64,000 nt of DNA from Actinocatenispora thailandica (GTDB lineage Bacteria > Actinomycetota > Actinomycetes > Mycobacteriales > Micromonosporaceae): positions 6,198,198-6,262,197 of the forward strand of contig NZ_AP023355.1 of the NCBI RefSeq assembly GCF_016865425.1, in the 5' to 3' direction. The notes beneath the pieces are model-generated. The model searched no databases, was not told the DNA's origin, and saw only the letters and a list, made by a program, of their open reading frames with translations. The position numbers and the translations under genes are program-made. Position 1 is the first letter of the stretch, and every line of letters begins with the position of its first letter. Of this stretch, positions 34,200-44,007 are shown in pieces.

Positions 34200-35249
34200 T
34201 CAGCCGACGCCGGCGTAGGAGTGCAGGCCGGTGACGACGAAGTTGACCCCGAACAGGTTGACCATCATGGTCGCCCAGCCGACGATCGCGATCCAGCCGG
34301 ACCACCGGCCGCGCAGGCTCGGGGTGGCGCGGGCGTGCAGGAACGCCGCGTACACCACCCAGGCGATGAACGACCAGGTCTCCTTCGGGTCCCAGTTCCA
34401 GTAGGTACCCCAGGCGTGCTCGGCCCAGATCGCGCCGCACATGATGGCGAACGTCCAGATCGGGAACGCGAGCGCGTGCAACCGGAAGCCGAGCCGTTCG
34501 ATGCTCTCCGCGGACGGCAGCCGTTCGCCGAGCGTCAGCGGGAACCGCAGCGGCCGCTCCACGTAGTCGTCGCCCTCGATCCGCTGCGCCCCGGCCTCCA
34601 CGGCGAGCGCGTGCTCCCGGCGCTCCTGGATCAGGTAGAGCGACATCGTCACGAATCCGACCATGAACAGTCCGGACGCCACGGTCATCGCGCTGACGTG
34701 GATGACCAGCCAGTACGAGTTGAGCGCCGGCACCAGCGGCCCGGCAGTGGCGTACAGCTTCGCGGCGTCCAGGCAGAGCAGGATCGCCACCACCAGCGAC
34801 ACGAACAGCCCCAGGTGCCGCACCGACGGCCGCTTGTACGCCACGACCAGCCAGGCCACCGTCGCGATGAAGCACGCGGTGAGCACGTACTCGTACATGT
34901 TGCCCCACGGCACCCGGTGCGCCGCGAGCGAACGGAACACCAGGCAGGCGGCGTGCGTCGCGGCCGCGACCGTCTGTACGCCCAGCGCGATCCTGCCGAT
35001 CGTCGCGGCCCGCCCGGCGTCCACCGGCGGCCGGTGCGTCGACTCGACGTCCTCGCCGTCGTCGACCACCGGTATCTCGGTGCCGTCCGTGGCGACCAGT
35101 ACCTTCGTCGCCTGGCGCGGCTTGCGGGCGGCGATGCGGGCGACCACGCCCTGCCGGCCGAAGGCGTACTCGATGGCGTAGCCGACCATGGCCACGATGT
35201 AGCCGAGGACCGCCGCCACCATCAGGCCATCGGAGATCGAGGAGTACAC
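34200..35249 (-). CDS. ccsB: Cytochrome c biogenesis protein CcsB/CcsA
   Basis: A 349-residue polytopic membrane protein of the haem-handling family. It has about eight membrane segments, the Trp-rich WWD region AEHAWGTYWNWDPKETWSF, and conserved His residues in VIHVSAMTVASG and in the loop before AFPIWTFAIMCG. With ResB it forms the System II complex that exports haem and ligates it to CXXCH of apocytochromes. GTG 35249 is preceded by AGGA and lies 5 nt after the resB stop. A family-atypical hydrophilic insert follows the first segment (residues 30-70). It is the last gene of the operon. Confidence 0.92.
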   Translation of the reverse strand: MYSSISDGLMVAAVLGYIVAMVGYAIEYAFGRQGVVARIAARKPRQATKVLVATDGTEIPVVDDGEDVESTHRPPVDAGRAATIGRIALGVQTVAAATHAACLVFRSLAAHRVPWGNMYEYVLTACFIATVAWLVVAYKRPSVRHLGLFVSLVVAILLCLDAAKLYATAGPLVPALNSYWLVIHVSAMTVASGLFMVGFVTMSLYLIQERREHALAVEAGAQRIEGDDYVERPLRFPLTLGERLPSAESIERLGFRLHALAFPIWTFAIMCGAIWAEHAWGTYWNWDPKETWSFIAWVVYAAFLHARATPSLRGRWSGWIAIVGWATMMVNLFGVNFVVTGLHSYAGVG

Positions 35250-35254
35250 GACCG

Positions 35255-37039
35255 TCAGTCCTTTCCTCGTGCCCGCGCGCCGCCTTCGGCGCCTGTCTGT
35301 GCCCGCGCGCCGCCTTCGGCGCCTGTCTGTGCCCGCGCGCCGCCCTCGGCGCCGGCCTGTTCCGGAGTCGCGCCGTCGGCGTCCGGCGGTGTTCGGGGCG
35401 GCCCGCCGGCGGCGGCCACCAGCCTGTCGAACTCGTCGGAGAAGCCGGCGTACTCGTTGCGGGCCAGCCCGCCGGCGCTGACCGCGCTGCCGGCACCGTC
35501 CGGGGCGAACCGGAACCACACCCGGCGACGCCGGATGGTCAGCGAGCCGAGCAGGCCGGCGAGCATCGCGATGCCGGCGATCAGCATGATCCGGGACGCC
35601 GGATCGCGCCGGATCTGCAGCGTCGCCCACCGTTTCACGCCGACGAACTCGACCTTCGTCCCGTCGTCCAGCGTCCAGCTCTGCCCCGGCCGCAGCAGCT
35701 TCGGGTTCTTGCCGATCTGCTTCAGCTGGCCGTTGGCGATCTGGCTGTGGTCCAGGGTGTACACCGAGTGCGGGATGCCGGCGTCGGTGCCGGTGTTGCC
35801 GCGGTAGGCGAACAGCAGCAGCCCCGGATCACGCAGCCCCGGGTAGGTGGACGCCTGGCCACCCCGCTTCGCGGTGGTCGGGAAGAAGACCCCCTGGAAT
35901 GCCATCTGCAGGTCGACGTTGCGCTTGCCGGTCTTCGGGTCGACGTTGGCGTCCGGGAACAGCGCCACCCCGTTGCTGGTGAAGTTGCCGTCCTGCGGGA
36001 TGAACGGGGCGGTCGTCGTCTGCGTCCGGCCGTACCGGTCGGTGTAGCGGATGACCGGCGAGTAGCCGTTGCCGACCAGGTAGACCGAGGCACCGTTGAT
36101 CCGCAGCGGATGGTTCACCGACAGGTCGTACTTGTGGCTGCCGCCCTGCCCCGGCACGTCGTAGGTCATGTCGGCGGAGTAGTGCAGCGGCTGCCCGTTG
36201 GGCAGGAAGCTGGCGTGGAAGTCGGTCATCGTCAGGCAGAACGGCGGCAGGTCGCCGCCCTTGATCCGGGACCCGAGGCTGTACTCGTCGTACTGCTGCA
36301 GGGTGTTGCAGAAGCCGTTGTCGGCGCCCTGCATGATCAGCCGGCCGCCGTGCCAGCCGTAACCGGCGCCGTACGCGACCCCGACCAGCACCGCCACCAG
36401 CGAGAAGTGGAACAGCAGGTTACCGGTCTCGCGCAGGAAGCCCTTCTCCGCGCTGACCGTCACGCTGCCGTCGTCGTGCCGGCGCAGCGCCGAGCGGAAC
36501 CGGGCGCCGCGCAGCTTCTTCTGCGCCTGCCGGGCCGCCTGCACCGGCTCCGACTCGGCGCGGTACTCCCGGTGCACCCGCAGCCGGGACAGCTGCCGCG
36601 GCGCGTCCGGCGGGGTGCGCCGCAGTGCCCGGACGTGTACCCGGATCCGCGGCGTGAGGCAGCCGACCAGCGACACGAACAGCAGCAGGTAGATCGCGGC
36701 GAACCAGGGCGACGAGAACACGTCGAACATCCCGGCCTTGTCCAGGATCGGCGCCAGCGTCGGATGCTGCGTGTAGTAGGTGTCGACCTTGTCGGAGTTC
36801 AGGCTGTACTGCGGCAGCAGCGAGCCGGGCGCCGCCGCCACCGCGAGCAGGAACAGCAGCAGCAGCGCGGTACGCATGCTGGTCAGCTGGCGCCACCAGC
36901 GCCGCGCGGTGGCCAGCACGCCGTGGCCGGCGACCCGCCGCGCCGAGTCGGCCGCGGGCCGGCTGGACAGCGCGTTCTCGTCCTCGCGGCCGGCCTCCGC
37001 CAGCTCCGGCGCGCGGTTCTTCTCCTCGGTCGTGGCCAT
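35255..37039 (-). CDS. resB: Cytochrome c biogenesis protein ResB
   Basis: A 594-residue System II component. An acidic cytoplasmic N-terminus is followed by membrane segments (RTALLLLFLLAVAAAPGSLLPQ, AAIYLLLFVSLVGCLTPR, LLFHFSLVAVLVGVAYG). A large extracytoplasmic domain comes next, then a last segment near residue 490 (IMLIAGIAMLAGLLGSL). The C-terminus ends in three copies of a 10-residue repeat (EGGARAQTGA). Start ATG 37039 abuts the ccdA stop without a gap. It works with CcsB in haem attachment. Confidence 0.93.
   Translation of the reverse strand: MATTEEKNRAPELAEAGREDENALSSRPAADSARRVAGHGVLATARRWWRQLTSMRTALLLLFLLAVAAAPGSLLPQYSLNSDKVDTYYTQHPTLAPILDKAGMFDVFSSPWFAAIYLLLFVSLVGCLTPRIRVHVRALRRTPPDAPRQLSRLRVHREYRAESEPVQAARQAQKKLRGARFRSALRRHDDGSVTVSAEKGFLRETGNLLFHFSLVAVLVGVAYGAGYGWHGGRLIMQGADNGFCNTLQQYDEYSLGSRIKGGDLPPFCLTMTDFHASFLPNGQPLHYSADMTYDVPGQGGSHKYDLSVNHPLRINGASVYLVGNGYSPVIRYTDRYGRTQTTTAPFIPQDGNFTSNGVALFPDANVDPKTGKRNVDLQMAFQGVFFPTTAKRGGQASTYPGLRDPGLLLFAYRGNTGTDAGIPHSVYTLDHSQIANGQLKQIGKNPKLLRPGQSWTLDDGTKVEFVGVKRWATLQIRRDPASRIMLIAGIAMLAGLLGSLTIRRRRVWFRFAPDGAGSAVSAGGLARNEYAGFSDEFDRLVAAAGGPPRTPPDADGATPEQAGAEGGARAQTGAEGGARAQTGAEGGARARGKD
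35269..35358. repeat. Three 30-bp direct repeats inside resB
   Basis: Two identical 30-bp units (35269-35298 and 35299-35328) and a third with about three changes (35329-35358) encode the 10-residue repeats at the ResB C-terminus. The length is a multiple of three, so copy number can change without a frameshift. Confidence 0.85.
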
Positions 37040-37894
37040 CTACACGTTCACCTTTCCGGCGCCGACCTCGGCCTGCAGCCAGATCGTGAAGGCGTCCCAG
37101 GCGCCGGTCAGCAACGCCACGCCGACCAGGATCAGCAGCACCCCGCCGATCCGGGTCACCCAGACGCTGTGCCGCCGGATCACCCCGAACACCTGCAACA
37201 ACCGACGGAACCCCAGCCCGAACGCCAGGAACGGGATGCCCAGCCCCAGGCAGTACGCCACCGCCAGCAACACGCCGCGGCCCACCGAACCCTGCACGGC
37301 GGCCAGGCTGAGCACCGCGCCGAGCGTCGGGCCGACGCACGGCGTCCAGCCGAGCGCGAACACCGCGCCCAGCACCGGCGCACCGACCAGGCCCGCCGCC
37401 GGTACCCGGTGCACCCGGGCCTCCCGCTGCATACCCGGAATCACGCCGAGAAACGCCAGCCCGAGCACGATCACCAGCGCGCCGATCACCCGTTCCACCG
37501 CGACCCGGTGTTCCAGCAGCGCGCCGCCGAGGCTGGCCACCACCACGCCGGACAGCACGAACACGACGGTGAAGCCGGCGACGAACAGCAGCCCGCCGGC
37601 CAGGATCCGGCCGCGCACCCGAGCCCGGGTGCGCGCCTGGGTGCGGGTGGTCACCGCGACGCCACCGGCCGGGGCCGCGTCACCGTCGGCCGCGGACACC
37701 GCCCGGCCGTGCGGGTCGGTACCCAGTGCCGCGTCCAGGTCCGCGCCGGCCAGGCCGGTCACGTAGGAGAGGTAGCCCGGGACCAGCGGCAGCACGCACG
37801 GCGACAGGAAGCTGACCAGGCCGGCGACCAGGCTCACCGCCAGGGCCAGCAGCAGCGGCCCGGACGCGGCGACGTGCGCGAAGCTGGCACCCAT
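37040..37894 (-). CDS. ccdA: Cytochrome c biogenesis protein CcdA
   Basis: A 284-residue membrane thiol-disulfide carrier. The two redox Cys lie in membrane segments: SFLSPCVLPLVPGYLSYV (Cys33) and ALGWTPCVGPTLGAVLSL (about residue 186). A hydrophilic insert rich in Arg, Thr and Ala (about 65-95) separates them. It passes electrons from cytoplasmic thioredoxin to the extracellular ResA-like protein. Start and stop abut both neighbours. Confidence 0.94.
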   Translation of the reverse strand: MGASFAHVAASGPLLLALAVSLVAGLVSFLSPCVLPLVPGYLSYVTGLAGADLDAALGTDPHGRAVSAADGDAAPAGGVAVTTRTQARTRARVRGRILAGGLLFVAGFTVVFVLSGVVVASLGGALLEHRVAVERVIGALVIVLGLAFLGVIPGMQREARVHRVPAAGLVGAPVLGAVFALGWTPCVGPTLGAVLSLAAVQGSVGRGVLLAVAYCLGLGIPFLAFGLGFRRLLQVFGVIRRHSVWVTRIGGVLLILVGVALLTGAWDAFTIWLQAEVGAGKVNV

Positions 37895-38500
37895 CTAGTC
37901 GCCCCGTGCGACCTTCTCGACCATCGGCCGAAGCTTGTCGGCGAGGATCGCGCCCCGCTGTACGGCGGCGATCCGGCCCTTGGCGTCCACGATGATGGTG
38001 GCCGGGATCGTGTTCGGCGGCACCACCCGGAAGGCCAGCGCGACCTTGCCCGCCGGGTCGAAGTAGGTCGGGTAGGTCATCCCGCGGCCCTGCACGAACG
38101 CCGCCGCGGCGTCGTGCTGGTCGCGGATGTTGACCCCGACGAAACGGACACCCTGCCCCTTCGTCGCCCGGTACACCTGCTCCAGGTCGGGTGCCTCGGC
38201 CGCGCACGGGTTGCACCAGGACGCCCAGTAGTTGATCACGACCACGTGACCGCGCAGCGAACCCAGCGACAGCGTCTTGCCGCTGCCCAGCAGGGTGCCG
38301 GAAACGGCCGGCGCCTGCTTCCGGTCGCCCGGGGCGAACTGCTGCGACTTCCCGTCGCCCGCGACGTACCGGTTGTCCCCGCCGTTCTGCTGGTTCACCG
38401 CACCGCTGCCGGTCGAGCAGCCGGCCGCGAGCAGCGCGCAGGCCGCCAGTACGGCCGTCACGACGCCCAGCCGCCTGCTCCGTCGACGCAGTGACCGCAT
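37895..38500 (-). CDS. resA: ResA/TlpA-like thioredoxin lipoprotein
   Basis: A 201-residue lipoprotein: signal peptide with lipobox LLAAGC (Cys28), linker, then a thioredoxin fold with the redox motif WASWCNPC (about residues 94-101) and the cis-Pro region VVPPNTIPATIIVD. It keeps apocytochrome haem-binding Cys residues reduced outside the membrane, using electrons from CcdA. It lies 3 nt after the phosphatase gene. Confidence 0.93.
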   Translation of the reverse strand: MRSLRRRSRRLGVVTAVLAACALLAAGCSTGSGAVNQQNGGDNRYVAGDGKSQQFAPGDRKQAPAVSGTLLGSGKTLSLGSLRGHVVVINYWASWCNPCAAEAPDLEQVYRATKGQGVRFVGVNIRDQHDAAAAFVQGRGMTYPTYFDPAGKVALAFRVVPPNTIPATIIVDAKGRIAAVQRGAILADKLRPMVEKVARGD

Positions 38501-38503
38501 GGC

Positions 38504-39151
38504 TCAGGCCCCGTGCTCGGCGGCGACCGGCGAGGACGCCACCAGGTCGGCGGCGGGCTCCGAGTAGGAGATGCCGGTCAGCCGGTCACCCTCGAAGTGG
38601 AAGGAGGTGAGGCTGGCCAGGCCGCACTGCCGCTTCCGCGGGTCGTGCCACAGCTTGCGGCCCTCCGCGTACCGGCGGAGCAGCCAGATCGGCGACTGGT
38701 GCGAGACGCACACCGCCTCGTGGCCGGCCGCCCGGTCCCGCGCGTCGTGCAGTGCAGCGGTCATCCGGCGGGCGATCTCGACGTACGGTTCGCCCCAGGA
38801 CGGCCGGAACGGGTTGCGCAGCTTCGGCCACACCGACGGGTTCTTCAGCGCGCCGTCGCCGACCCCGAACCGCTTGCCCTCGAACCAGTTGCCGGACTCG
38901 ATCAACCGCGGGTCGGTGTCGATCGACAGTTCCAGCGCCGCCGCGATCGGTGCCGCGGTCTGCTGCGCCCGCTCCAGCGGGCTCGCCACCAGGTAGGTCA
39001 CGTCCCGGCCGGCCAGCACCGCGGCGGCGGCCTCGGCCATCCGCTCGCCGCGCTCGGACAGCCGGTAGCCGGGCAGCCGACCGTAGAGGATCTTCTCCGG
39101 GTTGTGCACCTCGCCGTGCCGCAGCAGGTGCACGGTGGTGGTCAGCGGCAT
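38504..39151 (-). CDS. Histidine phosphatase family protein
   Basis: A 215-residue phosphoglycerate-mutase-like protein. It has HLLRHGEVHNPEKILYGRLPG with the phosphohistidine, VASPLERAQQTA, a catalytic acid in RLIESGNWFEGK and the second His in VCVSHQSPIWLL. The gene is a constant member of the hemL-resA operon in actinomycetes, but its substrate is unknown. ATG 39151 has a GGAG site 6 nt upstream; GTG 39175, overlapping the hemL stop as GTGA, is an alternative. Confidence 0.9.
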   Translation of the reverse strand: MPLTTTVHLLRHGEVHNPEKILYGRLPGYRLSERGERMAEAAAAVLAGRDVTYLVASPLERAQQTAAPIAAALELSIDTDPRLIESGNWFEGKRFGVGDGALKNPSVWPKLRNPFRPSWGEPYVEIARRMTAALHDARDRAAGHEAVCVSHQSPIWLLRRYAEGRKLWHDPRKRQCGLASLTSFHFEGDRLTGISYSEPAADLVASSPVAAEHGA

Positions 39152-39171
39152 CGTCGGCTCCGGTCCGGTGG

Positions 39172-40536
39172 TCACGGGGTGTCCAGGGCGGCCGCCGCGG
39201 CGCGGGCCGCGTCCGGCAGTGCGGCGGCGATCTGCTCCACCGCGGCGGCGTCGTGCGCGCCCGAGACGAACCACACCTCGAACGCGCTCGGCGGCAGGTA
39301 GACGCCGCGGTTCAGCATCGCGTGGAAGAACGCCGCGTACGCGGCGGTGTGCTGGCGCTTCGCGCCGGCGAAGTCGCGCACCTCGGCGTCGGTGAAGAAC
39401 ACCGAGAACATGGTGCCGGCGAACGACACCCGGTGCGGCACGCCCGCCTCGGTCAGCGCCTTGTCGGCCAGCTCGGCGATGGTGTGCGCGGTGGCGTCGA
39501 GCTGGGCGTACAGCTCGGGGGTGCAGCCGCGCAGGGTGGCCAGCCCGGCGGCGCAGGCCAGCGGGTTACCGGACAGGGTGCCGGCCTGGTAGACCGGGCC
39601 GTTCGGGGCCAGCTGGGCCATGATGTCGCGCCGGCCGCCGAACGCCGCCGCCGGCAGCCCGCCGCCCATCACCTTGCCGAACGTGTACAGGTCGGCGTCG
39701 GCGGGATCCAGCTCGCTCCAGCCACCGCGGGCGGCCCGGAACCCGGTCATCACCTCGTCGACGATCAGCAGCGCGCCGTGCCGGTGGGCCAGCTCGGCGA
39801 GCCTGCCGTTGAAGCCGTCGCGCGGCGCGACGACACCCATGTTGCCGGCCGCCGCCTCGGTGATCACCGCCGCGACCGTGTCCGGGTTCGCCGCGAACGC
39901 GGCCTCGACCGCCGCGAGGTCGTTGTACGGGAGCACGATCGTGTCGGCGGTCTCGGCCCCGGTCACCCCGGGCGAATCGGGCACCGCGGACCCGGCCCGC
40001 TCGGCCGCCTCGGCCAGCGTGGCGACGCCGGAACCGGCCGCGGCGAGCAGCGCGTCCACGTGCCCGTGGTAGCAGCCGGCGAACTTGATCACCTTGGTCC
40101 GGCCGGTCGCGCCCCGGGCCAGCCGGATCGCACTCATCGTCGCCTCGGTACCGGAGTTGACCAGCCGCACCTGCTCGACCGGGGTCCGGGCGACGATCTC
40201 CTCGGCCAGCGTCACCTCGCCGGGCGTCGGGGTGCCGAAGCTGGTACCGGCGGTCGCGGCAGCGGTCACCGCCTCGATCACGCCCGGGTGCGCGTGCCCG
40301 AGGATCAGCGGCCCCCACGAACAGACCAGGTCGACGTAGCGGCGACCGTCCGCGTCGAACAGGTACGGGCCGCTGCCGCGCACCATGAACCGGGGCGTGC
40401 CGCCGACCGCCTGGAACGCGCGGACGGGTGAGTTGACCCCGCCCGGCACCACGGTGCGGGCGCGATCGAACAGGTCCTGGGAAACGGGGGCGTCGCTCGG
40501 GTACCCGGCGCCGGCCGTCGAATCAGCTGAGGTCAC
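39172..40536 (-). CDS. hemL: Glutamate-1-semialdehyde 2,1-aminomutase
   Basis: A 454-residue PLP enzyme converting glutamate-1-semialdehyde to 5-aminolevulinate in haem synthesis. It has [13 protein letters not shown] near the start, [28 protein letters not shown], the PLP-contacting VDEVMTGFR and the Schiff-base Lys in [18 protein letters not shown]. Length is standard. The GTG start is preceded by GGAG. It is the first gene of a six-gene operon that continues through the c-type cytochrome genes, coupling haem supply to its use. Confidence 0.96.
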   Translation of the reverse strand: MTSADSTAGAGYPSDAPVSQDLFDRARTVVPGGVNSPVRAFQAVGGTPRFMVRGSGPYLFDADGRRYVDLVCSWGPLILGHAHPGVIEAVTAAATAGTSFGTPTPGEVTLAEEIVARTPVEQVRLVNSGTEATMSAIRLARGATGRTKVIKFAGCYHGHVDALLAAAGSGVATLAEAAERAGSAVPDSPGVTGAETADTIVLPYNDLAAVEAAFAANPDTVAAVITEAAAGNMGVVAPRDGFNGRLAELAHRHGALLIVDEVMTGFRAARGGWSELDPADADLYTFGKVMGGGLPAAAFGGRRDIMAQLAPNGPVYQAGTLSGNPLACAAGLATLRGCTPELYAQLDATAHTIAELADKALTEAGVPHRVSFAGTMFSVFFTDAEVRDFAGAKRQHTAAYAAFFHAMLNRGVYLPPSAFEVWFVSGAHDAAAVEQIAAALPDAARAAAAALDTP

Positions 40537-40637
40537 AACTCCGCCATTGTGGCAGGTCCTTCTACGCGCTGTCGGAGACCCCCGGATCCGGACCGCTACC
40601 TCACATCGGTCGGCGCCGCAACCCGCCCCGCCGTACC

Positions 40638-40667
40638 TGTGGACAACCCGGCCGGGGCTGTGGACAA
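40638..40667. promoter_or_regulatory. Pair of DnaA-box-like sequences
   Basis: TGTGGACAA (the reverse of the high-GC DnaA box TTGTCCACA) occurs at 40638-40646 and 40659-40667, 21 nt apart start to start, two helical turns. It lies between hemL and the Uma2 gene. Confidence 0.4.
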
Positions 40668-40742
40668 CCAGGTGGTCGCCGGGTCAAGCCGTCATCATTG
40701 CCGCATGACCACCTGCCGACCGACCCGAAACGGAGGATCATG

Positions 40743-41330
40743 ATGGCCATGCCGGTGCCGCGCGACGAAGGCGACCTCAAGGCAGCTGGCCTGGTGCTGC
40801 CGACGACCGGCCCGTGGACCGTCGACGACCTCGCCAGGCTGCCCGACGACGGCCTGCAGTACGAACTGTTCGACGGGATGCTCGTGGTGAGCCCGGCGCC
40901 GCTGCCGGCGCACCAGAGCGCGGTGAGCGAGCTGCACGTTCTCCTGCACGCGGGATGCCCGCCGGACCTGCAGGTCTTCGTGGCGCCGCTGAACTACCAG
41001 CCCGACCGGTTCACCTCGGCGCAACCCGATCTGCTCGTGGCGCAGCGCGAGCACGGCGAGGAGCACGACGTCCGACGGCCGCTGCAACTCGCCGTCGAGG
41101 TGCTGTCGCCGTCGACGAGGCGCAAGGATCTGACCGTCAAGCGGGAGACCTACGCCCGCACCGGCGTCGCCGCCTACTGGATCGTGGATCCGGACAAGGA
41201 GTCGATCCGGGTCCTGGAACTGACCGACGGGGCGTACGAGCAGGTCGGCGAGGTCACCGGGGACGAGCGGCTCACCGTCGAGCATCCGTTCCCGGTCACC
41301 CTCCACCCGGCCAGCCTGCTGCGGAGCTGA
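40743..41330 (+). CDS. Uma2 family endonuclease-like protein
   Basis: A 195-residue Uma2/DUF820 protein of the PD-(D/E)XK superfamily. It has WTVDDLARLPDDGLQYELFDGMLVV at the N-terminus, QPDLLVAQR (Asp), and LAVEVLSPSTRRKDLTVKRETYA (Glu and Lys of the active site), then YWIVDPDKESIRVLEL. The family is very numerous in cyanobacteria and actinobacteria and its role is unclear. The second of two adjacent ATGs is chosen because it lies 6 nt from a GGAGG site. Confidence 0.9.
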   Translation: MAMPVPRDEGDLKAAGLVLPTTGPWTVDDLARLPDDGLQYELFDGMLVVSPAPLPAHQSAVSELHVLLHAGCPPDLQVFVAPLNYQPDRFTSAQPDLLVAQREHGEEHDVRRPLQLAVEVLSPSTRRKDLTVKRETYARTGVAAYWIVDPDKESIRVLELTDGAYEQVGEVTGDERLTVEHPFPVTLHPASLLRS

Positions 41331-41528
41331 CCGCGGCCGGCGATCCGGCGGTCGCCGGACCGGCGATCGGGGCGGAACCCGCATCGGGCGAGGGGCGGAG
41401 CCCGGGCCTGCGAGCGGGGCGGAACCCGCGTCGGCGAGGGGGCGGAGCCCGCGTCGGCCACCACCTGGGACAGCCGAGCCTGACTCAGCCGGCGACCGGG
41501 TCTGCCGGCGACGGGGTGGAGCCCACGG
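41331..41528. repeat. Gap with imperfect GGGGCGGA(A/G)CCCG repeats
   Basis: Several imperfect copies of GGGGCGGAACCCGC and GGGGCGGAGCCCG lie between the convergent Uma2 and cyclase genes, mixed with GCCGGCGACCGG units. No gene is seen. Confidence 0.5.
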
Positions 41529-43628
41529 TCAGCCGGCGACCGGCTCGCCGAGCGGCTGCAACGTCGGCACCCAGGCAACCTGACGCTGCCACAGCTGGTA
41601 GCGCGCCCTGGCCCGGCCGGCTTCGCCGTGCGCCACCGCCAGCCGGCGGGCCGGCCACCGCACCGGGTCGAGCAGCCGGTAGGTCGCGCTGGTCGCGCCC
41701 AGGTCCACCTCGACCAACGCCGCGTCCACCAGGTCGGCGATCGCGATGCAGGCCGTGCTGCGATCCAGCCAGTCTGCGGTCAGCCACTCCACCGCGGCGA
41801 GGTCCACCGCGCCGGGCCACGCCGCGAGCCACCGCAGCAGCCGGGCCGCCGGCGGCGACAGCAGCCGGTACGACCAGGCGAGGTTGGCGTCCAGGCTGGC
41901 CTGCCGGGCCGGCGCCACACCGTGCTGCTCGGCGGGTTGCCGGTGCGCCGGCGGCTCACCGCCCGCCGACCATCCGGCATCCAGCGGCCAGTCGGGTGCC
42001 CCCGCCCGTTCCGGCACCGCCGGCCGGGAACCCGCCGCCCGCTCGGCCAGGGCCGCCCCCGGGCCGGCCGGTCGCTCGCCGACGGCCGGTTCGAACCCGA
42101 CCGACCACCCGGCGCCGGCCTGGCCGAGATCGCGCGGCCAGCCCGGATCGAACGGGCCCGGAGCGTTCGAGTCGAGATCGCGCGACCGGTCCGGATCGAA
42201 CGGAGCCGGAGCGCTCGACCCGCCGTCCGGGCCGGGATCGCGCGGCCGGTCCGGATCGAACGGGCCCGGAGCGTTCAACACGGCGTCCGGATCGACATCC
42301 GGGCCGCTCAGCAGGTCGGTGATCACCGCGGCCGGCAGCGCCCGCAGCCGGGGCACCGCGAGTTCCAGCGCCGCGGGCAGCCCGGCCAGCCGCCCGGCCA
42401 GCCGGGCCAGGCCGCCGGACCGCCCATCGCCGGGCGGGCCCGCCCGACCGTCCCCCGCGATGCCCGCCCGGCCGTCACCTCCGTCCCGGGCGGCGCCCAG
42501 GCGGTCGGCCAGCAGCTCGGTCGCCTCGACCCGGCCGAGCGGGTCGAGGTGCCAGACCGTCTCGCCGGGCACCCCGAGCGGCGTGCGGCCGGTCGCCAGT
42601 ACCCGCAGGGTCGGGCAGCTGGCGATCAGCCGGGTCACCAGCGCGCGGACCGCGCCGCGGGCCACCTCGCAGGTGTCCAGCAGCAGCAGGCACCGGCGCG
42701 GCTGGAGGTGCTCGACGAGCACGTCCACGGCGCGCTGGCCCGGGCCCGGCCGCAACCCCAGCGCCGCCGCCAGCAGCCCGGCGACCGACCGGTCGCCGCC
42801 GCGCCGCGTCCCGTCCGCGAGTTCGGCCAGGTCGACCAGCCAGGCACCGTCGGCGAGGCGGTCCGCAGCCGGGTCGGCGTCCCCGCGCGGCGGCACCGGC
42901 TGTACCGGCCGGAGCAGATCCCGGGCCACCTCGACGGCCAGCCGGGTCTTGCCGACGCCGCCAGGGCCCCAGATGGTGACGAGCCGGTGCCGGCGGAGGT
43001 GCCCGGCCAGCTCAGCTCGGTCCCGGGCGCGGCCGACGAACCGGGTCAACGGTTCCGGCAGGTTGTGGCAGCGGCCGTCCACGGTCTTCGGGCGGGGGAA
43101 GTCACGGGCCAGCCCCGGCGCGACGATCTGGTACAGCCTGGTCCGGTCGTCGAAGCCGCGCAGCCGGTGCAGGCCCAGGTCGGTCAGCGCTACGTCGCCG
43201 GCCCGCGCCGCGGTCGCGGCGGTGCACAGCACCTGGTCGCCGGCGGCGGCCGCGGCGACCCGGGCGGCCCGGTGCACCTCCAGGCTCGCGTACTCGCCGT
43301 TCGCGGCGACGGCGTACCCGGTGTGCAGCCCCATCCGTACCCGGGGGCGCAGGTCCGGGGCCGGCCACGGGTGCGCGGCGAGGGCGCGCTGGGCCCGGAT
43401 GCAGGCGCGTACCGCGTCGGCGGCGTCGGCGAAGGCGGCGAAGAACGAGTCGCCTTCGGTGAGCAGTTCGGCCCCGCCGAACTCGCCGAGGCACCGCCGC
43501 AGCAGCAGCCGATGCTCGCCGAGTACCGCCCGGTAGCCGGGCCCCAACGCGTGTGCGAGTCTGGTGGAGCCTTCGATGTCGGTGAACAGGAAGGTGACCA
43601 GACCGCTGGGCAGGCTGTCGTGCCTCAT
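41529..43628 (-). CDS. Class III nucleotidyl cyclase domain fused to AAA/NB-ARC ATPase
   Basis: A 699-residue protein. The N-terminal cyclase homology domain (about 8-165) has [18 protein letters not shown] with the first metal Asp, [18 protein letters not shown] with the second, and [10 protein letters not shown]. An ATPase of the NB-ARC/signal-transduction type follows: Walker [18 protein letters not shown], Walker [11 protein letters not shown] low-complexity region with FDPDRPRD-type repeats (about 445-500) precedes a helical C-terminus that would normally continue into TPR repeats. These are missing, so the protein is shorter than LuxR-like or AfsR-like relatives of 900 residues or more. 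Predicted cytoplasmic regulator; the signal is unknown. Confidence 0.85.
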   Translation of the reverse strand: MRHDSLPSGLVTFLFTDIEGSTRLAHALGPGYRAVLGEHRLLLRRCLGEFGGAELLTEGDSFFAAFADAADAVRACIRAQRALAAHPWPAPDLRPRVRMGLHTGYAVAANGEYASLEVHRAARVAAAAAGDQVLCTAATAARAGDVALTDLGLHRLRGFDDRTRLYQIVAPGLARDFPRPKTVDGRCHNLPEPLTRFVGRARDRAELAGHLRRHRLVTIWGPGGVGKTRLAVEVARDLLRPVQPVPPRGDADPAADRLADGAWLVDLAELADGTRRGGDRSVAGLLAAALGLRPGPGQRAVDVLVEHLQPRRCLLLLDTCEVARGAVRALVTRLIASCPTLRVLATGRTPLGVPGETVWHLDPLGRVEATELLADRLGAARDGGDGRAGIAGDGRAGPPGDGRSGGLARLAGRLAGLPAALELAVPRLRALPAAVITDLLSGPDVDPDAVLNAPGPFDPDRPRDPGPDGGSSAPAPFDPDRSRDLDSNAPGPFDPGWPRDLGQAGAGWSVGFEPAVGERPAGPGAALAERAAGSRPAVPERAGAPDWPLDAGWSAGGEPPAHRQPAEQHGVAPARQASLDANLAWSYRLLSPPAARLLRWLAAWPGAVDLAAVEWLTADWLDRSTACIAIADLVDAALVEVDLGATSATYRLLDPVRWPARRLAVAHGEAGRARARYQLWQRQVAWVPTLQPLGEPVAG
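42128..42293. repeat. Imperfect in-frame repeats inside cyclase-ATPase gene
   Basis: Three copies of a unit starting GATCGCGCGGCC lie at about 42128, 42176 and 42236. They share CCGGATCGAACGG and CCCGGAGCG. Spacings of 48 and 60 nt keep the frame and encode [12 protein letters not shown]-like repeats. Confidence 0.7.
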
Positions 43629-44007
43629 CGTCTTCTCCGCTGCTCGGCAATGGCCGTGCTGGTCGGGGGCCGCCCGATGGCCGGCGCCGTCGTCGGATCC
43701 GCCACGAAGGTACGGCGCCCGCGGCGCGACGATCGCCGGCACGGCCACCGGCACTCGGCTCACCGGCAAGCGCGGTACCTCCTGCCCAACAGTTGATCTC
43801 ACGGCGGCTCGGTGTACGCAACGAGGGCCCCCAACACCGGTTGCGTACCCGTTCCCGGGCGGCCATCCTCCTCCACCGGCCTGCTGCGGCACAGCCTGCC
43901 GGAGTCGCGGCGCCACCGCGCGCCATCCCGGCACCGGTGCCGTTCGCCCCCGCAAGTACCGGCGGGGGTCGTTGCGCGGAGCGGCCGGACGGGCCACGAT
44001 CGCAGTC
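43629..44007. other. Divergent intergenic region with 9-bp inverted repeat
   Basis: The 379 bp between the cyclase and dehydrogenase genes hold no supported gene. GTACGCAAC (43814-43822) and GTTGCGTAC (43840-43848) are a perfect inverted repeat with 17 nt between, a candidate regulator site for one or both genes. Confidence 0.55.

Noticed and set aside
40638-40667. Replication origin
   Set aside because: Only two DnaA-like boxes, no AT-rich unwinding stretch, no dnaA or dnaN nearby.
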